Source: Snodgrassella alvi
Lineage (GTDB): Bacteria; Pseudomonadota; Gammaproteobacteria; Burkholderiales; Neisseriaceae
Assembly (NCBI RefSeq): GCF_002777425.1
Contig: NZ_MDVC01000056.1
Location: forward strand, 1 to 64,000
Length of the DNA stretch: 64,000 nt
Reading direction: 5' to 3'
Shown here one piece after another: positions 58,238 through 64,000 of this stretch. A program made the position numbers and the translations under genes. Under the pieces are notes generated by a model, which did no database searches, had not been told where the DNA came from, and was given only the letters and a program-made list of their open reading frames with translations. How positions within the stretch are numbered: position 1 is the stretch's first letter; each line of letters opens with the position of its first letter.

Positions 58238-58736
58238 ACAATTTCCTCCATTACGCCCAAGAGCACACCTGTTACCAACACTGTTTGACCGCCTGCGAGA
58301 TGATGCACCAACCCGCAAAACTGAAGTGTCTGATAACTACACTGTCTCTGCTGACCGCTTGCGGGAAATTGTCCAGCGTGATCTGATGTACCTGCTCAAC
58401 ACCACTAATCTGGAAGGTGAAATCGACCTGCATCAATATCCACAGGTTGCTGCCTCTGTAGTCAACTACGGTGTTCCGCCAATAGCTGGTCAATACATGC
58501 ATGAACACAAGTGGACTGATATTGAAAGAGCCATTCGCAGGGCAATCCTGCGTTTTGAACCAAGGCTGGAAGCTTCTTCATTAGGTGTCGCACCGTTAAT
58601 GAAGGACGAAACAAAGCTAAACTACAACGTCCTGTTGTTTGAAATACGTGGCCGAATCCTAACTGAACCGTATCCGACATCTTTCGTTGTGCAAAGTGCT
58701 TTTGATCTCGAAACCAATAGGATAAGTATCATCTAG
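58230..58736 (+). CDS. tssE: T6SS baseplate protein TssE (168 aa)
   Basis: This gp25-like wedge protein of the baseplate shows PTLFDRLRDD, REIVQRDLMYLLNTTNLEGE and SVVNYGVPPIAGQYM, followed by IERAIRRAILRFEPRLEASS with the conserved EPR, and LNYNVLLFEIRGRI. I chose ATG 58230 (MAEQFPPLRP), which overlaps tagJ; the frame is open eight codons further upstream. Confidence 0.95.
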   Translation: MAEQFPPLRPRAHLLPTLFDRLRDDAPTRKTEVSDNYTVSADRLREIVQRDLMYLLNTTNLEGEIDLHQYPQVAASVVNYGVPPIAGQYMHEHKWTDIERAIRRAILRFEPRLEASSLGVAPLMKDETKLNYNVLLFEIRGRILTEPYPTSFVVQSAFDLETNRISII

Positions 58737-58745
58737 CAGATAATT

Positions 58746-60629
58746 ATGGATCCATTATTACTCGAATATTACAACAAAGAACTCACCTTTATGCGGGAAA
58801 TGGCGGCAGAATTTTCTCACCAGCATCCCAAAATTGCCAAACGTCTGGGTATGCAGGGTATTGAAATAGCTGATCCTTATGTAGAAAGGATGATTGAGGC
58901 TTTCTGTTTTCTCACTGCGCGCACACAATTAAAAATTGATGCCGAGTTTCCCCGCTTTACGCAACGTTTGTTGGAAGTTATCTACCCGAATTACATTACA
59001 CCAACGCCATCGATGGCTGTTGCACAGCTGCATCCTAGCCACACAGAAGGTGATTTCATGCAAGGATTCAAGGTACCCAGACATTCCTCTTTCCGTGCCG
59101 GTATCCCTGTTGGAGAAAATACAGTCTGCGAATTCCGCAACAGTCAGGAAGTAACTTTATGGCCAGTACAGATTGTTGAGGCCAGACTGACGGGTGCACC
59201 ACCCGACATGCCATTGTTGAACCGCTATCTACCGGCACACACTAAAGTTGCAGGCGCATTACGCCTGACCTTGCGTACATTCGGAGAAGTAAACTTCAAC
59301 CAGATTGAGGGTTTGGATCGTCTACCCATTTATCTGTGCGGTGAAGACAGAATTGCTTCACACCTATTTGAATTGCTGCATACCAGTGCCGTAGCAACAG
59401 TAGCTGGCCAGCCAGGAAATTTCACTGGGTCACTGGACATCAATGTACGTGATGCTGTCGTCCATGAAGGTTTAGAACCAGGACAGGGTTTACTTCCACT
59501 TACATGGGATGTTTTCCATGGTCACAACCTGCTGCATGAGTATTTCAGTTGTCCAGAACGCTTTTATTTTTTCACGCCAACAGGTTTGTCCACGGGTTTG
59601 CGTAAAATTAATAGTAACGAAGCTGAAATTGTTATCCTGCTGGATCGCATCCCCGATAGCTGGCTTATTAATCAGACCAGCATAGAACAATTCGCTCTGT
59701 TCTGCACACCATTGATTAATCTGTTCCGCAAACGTACAGACCGAATAGAACTGGACACAGCCTGTACAGAACTGCATCTGGTACCAGATCGGTCACGGCC
59801 ACTTGATTATGAAATCTATACTATAGAAGCAGTACATGGGCTAAGAGCAAAGACCACAGAAGAACTAACTTTCCGGCCACTTTACCATACCCTTAACAAC
59901 GATGAGGGCAATTATGGCCGTTATTTTTCCCTGCGTCGGGAACAGCGTAAACTATCCAACAATGCACGTAAATACGGCACACGTACCAACTACATTGGTA
60001 CAGAAATTTTCCTGTCACTGGTTGACCAAAATGAAGCGCCGTATCCAGAATACCTGCGTTACCTGTCGGCCACAGCGTGGCTGACCAACCGCGATCTGGC
60101 AACACTGGTTCCCCGTAATGGTGTTGATGATCTGTCCATTGATGATTCCGTACCGGTTGAGAGCATCGGCCTAATCCGCCCACCGCGTCCGCCACAGGCA
60201 CCATTTGCCGAACGCGAACTTGCCTGGCGTCTGATCCGGCAATTATCGTTCAACTACCTGCCACTATCTGATATGGCACATCGACCTGGAGGTCAGGCAT
60301 TACGAGACCTGCTACGACTATTCGTACCAACACATGACAGCCCGCAGTTGCGCCAGATACAAAGCCTGATCGGAGCCCGAACAGAACCAGTTACCCGACG
60401 TCTGCCGGGAGCAGGTCCTCTGGTTTACGGGCGTGGCGTCAAATGTGAACTGACTGTTGATGAAGACGGATTCTCAGGCACTAGCCCTTATCTGTTCGGT
60501 CTCGTTCTGGAACACTATTTGTCACGGCACGTCGCCATCAATACTTTCACACAAACTACATTACACAGCATACAGCGTGGTCAGATTGAACTCTGGCCGG
60601 TACGAATGGGTGGAAGGGGCGCAATCTGA
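58746..60629 (+). CDS. tssF: T6SS baseplate protein TssF (627 aa)
   Basis: The family start LLEYYNKELTFMREMAAEFS, followed by HQHPKIAKRLGM and ADPYVERMIEAFCFLTARTQ, is diagnostic, as are FTQRLLEVIYPNYITPTPSM and the C-terminal FGLVLEHYLSRHVAINTFTQ. It forms the baseplate wedge with TssE, TssG and TssK. It starts 9 bp after tssE and its TGA overlaps the tssG ATG. Confidence 0.97.
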   Translation: MDPLLLEYYNKELTFMREMAAEFSHQHPKIAKRLGMQGIEIADPYVERMIEAFCFLTARTQLKIDAEFPRFTQRLLEVIYPNYITPTPSMAVAQLHPSHTEGDFMQGFKVPRHSSFRAGIPVGENTVCEFRNSQEVTLWPVQIVEARLTGAPPDMPLLNRYLPAHTKVAGALRLTLRTFGEVNFNQIEGLDRLPIYLCGEDRIASHLFELLHTSAVATVAGQPGNFTGSLDINVRDAVVHEGLEPGQGLLPLTWDVFHGHNLLHEYFSCPERFYFFTPTGLSTGLRKINSNEAEIVILLDRIPDSWLINQTSIEQFALFCTPLINLFRKRTDRIELDTACTELHLVPDRSRPLDYEIYTIEAVHGLRAKTTEELTFRPLYHTLNNDEGNYGRYFSLRREQRKLSNNARKYGTRTNYIGTEIFLSLVDQNEAPYPEYLRYLSATAWLTNRDLATLVPRNGVDDLSIDDSVPVESIGLIRPPRPPQAPFAERELAWRLIRQLSFNYLPLSDMAHRPGGQALRDLLRLFVPTHDSPQLRQIQSLIGARTEPVTRRLPGAGPLVYGRGVKCELTVDEDGFSGTSPYLFGLVLEHYLSRHVAINTFTQTTLHSIQRGQIELWPVRMGGRGAI

Positions 60630-61681
60630 TGAAGCAGATCGTCGAACCGCCGAACACACCTCAAAACACTTGGCATAATACTCTGAATCAGGCCAGTGAA
60701 ACTCCTTGGCGTTATGGCTATCTGAGTCTGATGCGTCGTTTTGGTGCACAATACCAGCTTCAACTACCAATCGGTCATGCTCTACGACCACAGCAGGAAC
60801 CATTCCGGCTAGGACAAACACCATCCTTGATCTTTGCACCACGCGAAATCGCCAATGCGTCACTAACACCAGAAGGAAAATTTCGGATCCAGTTGTTCGG
60901 GCTCGGTTTATGGGGAGCTAATGGGCCTTTGCCGATACATTATACTGAAATTGCCCTAAGCCGGCGTGACAGTAACCGTGACACCACACTAGTCGATTTT
61001 GCAGATCTGTTCCACCATCGTTATCTGACACAGTTTTATAGTGCCTGGCAAAGCGCACAGTCTGCTGGCGGTGGACTGGATAGGCGTGAAGCAGAAAGTT
61101 TTTCGTTTTTTGTGGCCAGTTTATGTGGGCAGAGTCTGGAAGAGATTGCCGACAGCACATTATCATCTCATCCCAGACTGGCAGCCGGCGCACATCTGGT
61201 ACGCGAAGCTCGTAATCCAGACGGCATCACATCAACGCTGTCACATTATTTTGGCGTACCATTTAACCTACAGGAATACGTATTGCACTGGATTCCTGTT
61301 GCCCCTGAAGAACGCACCCAACTGGGTATTCCAGGACCAGCATCCGTTATGGGAGAAGGAGCACTGATAGGACAGATGGTACCGGATCGTCAGCACAAAT
61401 TCCGCCTCATCATTGGCCCACTAAATCTGGATAACTATCTGCATTTTTTACCTAATGGACATGATTTACCCAAATTAATCGAATGGGTCAGAGCATTTGT
61501 CGGTTACGAATACGAGTGGGAAGTTCAACTACAGCTTAATCCTCGCTCGGCACCACCTGCACAGATTGGTTCCGATCAGCGTCTTGGCTGGACAACCTGG
61601 CTAGGCCAGTCGATGAATGATCTTCCAGTTACCGGCATGACCTATGAACCAGAACAATATGCCAGTATCAGACAGCTGTGA
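60629..61681 (+). CDS. tssG: T6SS baseplate protein TssG (350 aa)
   Basis: TssG pairs with TssF in the wedge complex. Family blocks are PWRYGYLSLMRRFGAQYQLQ, PFRLGQTPSLIFAPREIA and IQLFGLGLWGANGPLPIHYT with EIALSRRDS, then DFADLFHHRYLTQFYSAW and LGIPGPASVMGEGALIGQMV. The ATG sits in the tssF stop (ATGA), indicating coupling. Length is normal. Confidence 0.97.
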   Translation: MKQIVEPPNTPQNTWHNTLNQASETPWRYGYLSLMRRFGAQYQLQLPIGHALRPQQEPFRLGQTPSLIFAPREIANASLTPEGKFRIQLFGLGLWGANGPLPIHYTEIALSRRDSNRDTTLVDFADLFHHRYLTQFYSAWQSAQSAGGGLDRREAESFSFFVASLCGQSLEEIADSTLSSHPRLAAGAHLVREARNPDGITSTLSHYFGVPFNLQEYVLHWIPVAPEERTQLGIPGPASVMGEGALIGQMVPDRQHKFRLIIGPLNLDNYLHFLPNGHDLPKLIEWVRAFVGYEYEWEVQLQLNPRSAPPAQIGSDQRLGWTTWLGQSMNDLPVTGMTYEPEQYASIRQL

Positions 61682-61688
61682 GAAAATA

Positions 61689-62774
61689 ATGAGCAACAAA
61701 AAATCCAAACAGAAATACCAGTACACTGATCTGCTCGCACCAGTTACTGATGAACAACCCTGTGGCAGCAACCTTGAATACGATCCAGAGTTTCTGCTAC
61801 TACTTTCCAAATCCACAGAGCAGCCAGAAACACAATATGGCGATTTCGTAAACAAGCCAGAAGGCATCAACTGGAACGAAGTCGAGCGTGATGCATTGCG
61901 ATTGCTAGTACGTACCAAGGATATTCGGGTTTACATCTTACTTCTCCGCAGTAAAATCCAGTTAAGTGGTGCCGCAGGGCTCTTAGAAGGATTAGGCCTG
62001 TTGGAACAGGCATGCAGCACTTACCCACAGGATATTTACCCACAGATTGAAATTGATGAAAATGGAGATGAAGAAGATGCTGCACTGGTTCGTAGTAATG
62101 CTCTGGCTGCGTTGACAGACCCTCAAGGCGTGATGGCAGATATTCGTAGTATTATTTTGTCCAGCAACGCCGCGCTGCGATTACAAATTCGGGATGTTGA
62201 ACGCTCTTTGTCGATACCACGTCCAGCTGATGCACTGGCTCCTGATTCTGTCCGGCGGCAATTGGTTGACTTACGTCTTCGTAATACTCCAGCCCTGACA
62301 GCACTAGATGAAACCATTCCTATTCTTGAGAAACTGCAAATCTGGATCAATGAAACACTGAAGAATGCAGCACCAGATTTAAGCCCACTGAAAAAATTAT
62401 TGAGCTACCTGCAGGATAATGACAATCGCTCTGCTCCAAAACGGGAGTGTATTGAAGAAAATAATACTCAATCAGATACTCCGACCATAACTGATGAGTC
62501 GCCTGCTGTACAAGCAGCAGAACTAGCCACTTCATTTCAGGACGAAGTCATAACAGACGAAATACAGGAATTTCTGCCATTAACTATTACCAATCGCTTT
62601 GATGCATTGCAACACATTGAAGATATTCGCAACTGGTTTGAAACCCACGAACCAAGCAGCCCAACCATCCCGTTGCTACGTCAGGCTGAACGCATGGTAG
62701 GCAAACGTTTTTCGGAAGTGGTCAATGCAATTCCATTGGAATTACTACAGAAGTGGGATGATTCCGAATCTTAA
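61689..62774 (+). CDS. tssA: T6SS cap protein TssA (361 aa)
   Basis: TssA guides assembly of sheath and tube. The ImpA N-terminal domain is clear: YTDLLAPVTDEQPCGSNLEY with DPEF, EGINWNEVERDALRLLVRTK and LLRSKIQLSGAAGLLEGLGL. The C-terminus is short (DALQHIEDIRNWFETHEPSS, PTIPLLRQAERMVGK), of the short-TssA type. I chose ATG 61689 (MSNKKSKQKY) after gtgagaaa; the frame is open 15 codons further into tssG. It is the last gene of the rightward unit; no vgrG follows. Confidence 0.95.
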   Translation: MSNKKSKQKYQYTDLLAPVTDEQPCGSNLEYDPEFLLLLSKSTEQPETQYGDFVNKPEGINWNEVERDALRLLVRTKDIRVYILLLRSKIQLSGAAGLLEGLGLLEQACSTYPQDIYPQIEIDENGDEEDAALVRSNALAALTDPQGVMADIRSIILSSNAALRLQIRDVERSLSIPRPADALAPDSVRRQLVDLRLRNTPALTALDETIPILEKLQIWINETLKNAAPDLSPLKKLLSYLQDNDNRSAPKRECIEENNTQSDTPTITDESPAVQAAELATSFQDEVITDEIQEFLPLTITNRFDALQHIEDIRNWFETHEPSSPTIPLLRQAERMVGKRFSEVVNAIPLELLQKWDDSES

Positions 62775-63029
62775 AACCAAATATTTTATACATTATTTAT
62801 TGATATACAGCAGTAGTTCAAAATATTGCATTTAGAGAATTAATAATATATGACTACCAGTTCATTATATGAGTGCTTTAGTAACATATTAAAAGAACCG
62901 ATAATGTGAGTTTCAAGACTGGAAATATCTAAACATTTTTCTGGTATTCTTACATTCTCAGATCAAGCTATTTAAAGAGTAGTGAGTCTTTGCAATCTCT
63001 ACCTTTTTATTAATTAGTCAATAAATAAA
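62775..63029. other. Spacer after tssA with a possible broken gene start
   Basis: No intact gene is seen. A 19-codon frame at 62850-62909 (MTTSSLYECFSNILKEPIM) followed in another frame by RLEISKHFSGILTFSDQAI (62916-62975) could be the frameshifted N-terminus of a lost gene. The place right after tssA is where vgrG often sits, but similarity to VgrG is too weak to name it. Confidence 0.3.
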
Positions 63030-63066
63030 AACAGGACTGAATCTTTTATGCGGATTCAGTCCTGTT
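63030..63066. terminator. Strong bidirectional hairpin between the T6SS unit and the rRNA operon
   Basis: A 14-bp perfect stem (aacaggactgaatc / gattcagtcctgtt) has a 9-nt loop. On the minus strand it is followed by tttatttatt, a good terminator tail for transcription coming from the rRNA operon. On the plus strand the tail (gtttgtctg) is weaker. Confidence 0.8.
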
Positions 63067-63137
63067 GTTTGTCTGGGATTAAATTATCCTAACGTTATTA
63101 CTAATTAACCTTTAACCCCATTGAGTTATTAACAGAT

Positions 63138-63315
63138 TGTAACTATCCCTTAAAATAGTACAGCTCTGAAGTAGAAAATTCTCTTTATTAACCCACAGAG
63201 GATTTAATCATGAAAAAAATGACTGAACATCAAATCGTATCTATTTTAAAAGAAGCTGAAGCCGGTATTCCTGTTAAAGAACTTTGCCGTAAATATGGTA
63301 TGGCTAATTCACTCT
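63138..63315 (+). mobile_element. Truncated second copy of the IS3-family element
   Basis: The terminal repeat (tgtaactatcccttaaaata...) and the segment gtagaaaattctctttatta through the OrfA start are nearly identical to the outer end of the element at 4795-5985, in the opposite orientation. Similarity fades after aaatatggta near 63300-63315. Everything downstream in the element is missing. Confidence 0.85.
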
Positions 63316-63326
63316 ATATAGAGTAA
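63210..63326 (+). pseudogene. IS3-family OrfA, 5' stump (38 codons)
   Basis: The frame reads MKKMTEHQIVSILKEAEAG, then IPVKELCRKYGMANS, and ends in an unrelated LYIE and a stop. It retains only the first helices of the helix-turn-helix domain, with the start and gagg ribosome site intact. It is the coding part of the truncated element at 63138. Confidence 0.85.
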
Positions 63327-63337
63327 GCACAAATACA

Positions 63338-63361
63338 AACAGCAGCACTAAGGCTGCTGTT
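63338..63361. terminator. Hairpin aacagcagc / gctgctgtt downstream of the rRNA operon
   Basis: A 9-bp stem with a 6-nt loop. It repeats almost exactly the terminator stem at 11180-11204 after nuoN. On the minus strand the tail is tttgtatttg. It would be a second stop for rRNA transcription. Confidence 0.6.
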
Positions 63362-63418
63362 ATGTTTTGCTAGCAGGCATCTATATTCATTGCCTTCTAG
63401 CCTTTAGCCAAAGCAAGA

Positions 63419-63444
63419 AACCCGGCTGATCTCTCAACCGGGTT
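63419..63444 (-). terminator. rRNA operon terminator hairpin
   Basis: aacccgg (63419-63425) pairs with ccgggtt (63438-63444) and the minus-strand tail is tcttgcttt. It stands just after the 3' end of the 5S gene. Confidence 0.7.
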
Positions 63445-63456
63445 CTTCTTATGGGG

Positions 63457-63572
63457 AGTCTGGCGGTGTCCTACTTTCACATGGGCATCCATACTATCAT
63501 CGGCGCTAGGTCGTTTCACGGTCCTGTTCGGGATGGGAAGGCGTGGGACCAACCTGCTATGGCCGCCAGACA
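63457..63572 (-). rRNA. rrf: 5S ribosomal RNA
   Basis: The minus strand reads gtctggcggccatagcaggt at the 5' end, contains the conserved cccgaacag and gaaacgacctagcgccgatg blocks, and ends ccgccagact, pairing with the 5' end to close helix I. Length is about 116 nt. It follows the 23S gene by about 105 bp, in the usual 16S-23S-5S order. Confidence 0.96.
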
Positions 63573-63677
63573 TTAAACTGTCAAATCAGAAAGCCTTAAT
63601 CTTGGTGATGTGTATTCATCAGTAAGCTTTTATCATTTCTTCTGTACATGCTCTCATGTATGAAGTCCTTCAAATGA

Positions 63678-64000
63678 TAGAGTCAAGCCTCACGAGCAAT
63701 TAGTATCGGTTAGCTGCAAGTGTTACCACTCTTCCACACCCGACCTATCAACGTCCTGGTCTCGAACGTCTCTTTAGAGGGATTAAATCCCTAGGGAAGT
63801 CTCATCTTCAGGCGAGTTTCACGCTTAGATGCTTTCAGCGTTTATCTCTTCCGAACTTAGCTACCCGGCGATGCGACTGGCGTCACAACCGGTACACCAG
63901 AGGTTCGTCCACTCCGGTCCTCTCGTACTAGGAGCAGCCCCCGTCAAACTTCCAACGCCCACTGCAGATAGGGACCAAACTGTCTCACGACGTTTTAAAC
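63678..64000 (-). rRNA. rrl: 23S ribosomal RNA, 3' end (partial)
   Basis: The minus strand contains the sarcin-ricin region (ctcctagtacgagaggaccg) and ends taatcgctcg-like ctaattgctcgtgaggcttg, the conserved 3' end of 23S rRNA. The gene continues beyond the window edge. The exact 3' terminus (63678-63680) is set by analogy with E. coli. Confidence 0.96.

Noticed and set aside
62850-62909. Calling a vgrG pseudogene after tssA
   Set aside because: Location is suggestive but the two short frames show no diagnostic VgrG motif.

Overview
The window looks like a chromosome segment of a betaproteobacterium of the family Neisseriaceae, most plausibly Snodgrassella (the honey bee and bumble bee gut symbiont) or a close relative. 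I base this on the single 14-gene nuo operon, the moderately AT-rich genes with very AT-rich spacers, several pertactin-type autotransporters and a complete chromosomal type VI secretion system (T6SS). The species is inferred from recall of gene content; no database search was done.

Layout. 1-4800: the 3' end of an autotransporter with an in-frame 9-bp tandem repeat, pgl (6-phosphogluconolactonase) and a complete autotransporter on the minus strand. 4795-5985: a dead IS3-family (IS407-like) element. 6234-8411: tRNA-Lys, phoR and phoB. 8412-9957: about 1.5 kb of AT-rich DNA with no intact gene, holding a decayed IS256-type transposase and a cluster of hairpins. 9958-25498: proB, then the complete nuoABCDEFGHIJKLMN operon for respiratory complex I, all on the minus strand. 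25500-32000: a Fur-box-like site, a PchB/chorismate-mutase-type enzyme, murJ, asd, an L-cystine symporter (tcyP-like) and thrB. 32386-36337: a third autotransporter, a signal-peptide relic, a ruined short-chain dehydrogenase and its divergent HxlR-type regulator.

36520-62774 is a T6SS locus made of two divergent transcription units that meet at an AT-rich promoter region (56096-56448). The leftward unit is clpV-tssB-tssC-[amidase-like effector plus two STY0301 proteins]-hcp-tssJ-tssK-tssL-(unknown exported protein)-tssM-tagF-[lytic-transglycosylase-like effector plus membrane immunity candidate]-[tagF 3' scar]-[HExxH effector plus four tandem lipoproteins]. The rightward unit is tagH-tagJ-tssE-tssF-tssG-tssA. 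All core components except the VgrG/PAAR spike are here. Three toxin cassettes with different predicted chemistry sit at the flexible points of the locus. A duplicated piece of tagF between two of them looks like the recombination scar of a cassette insertion.

62775-64000: a T6SS-distal spacer, a strong terminator hairpin, a truncated second copy of the same IS3-type element, and the 5S gene and 3' end of the 23S gene of an rRNA operon read on the minus strand. The main candidates for something new are the tagF-scar cassette array with its four diversified immunity-like lipoproteins, the tandem hairpin cluster at 9223-9413, and the solitary PchB-like enzyme beside a Fur-like box shared with the nuo promoter.
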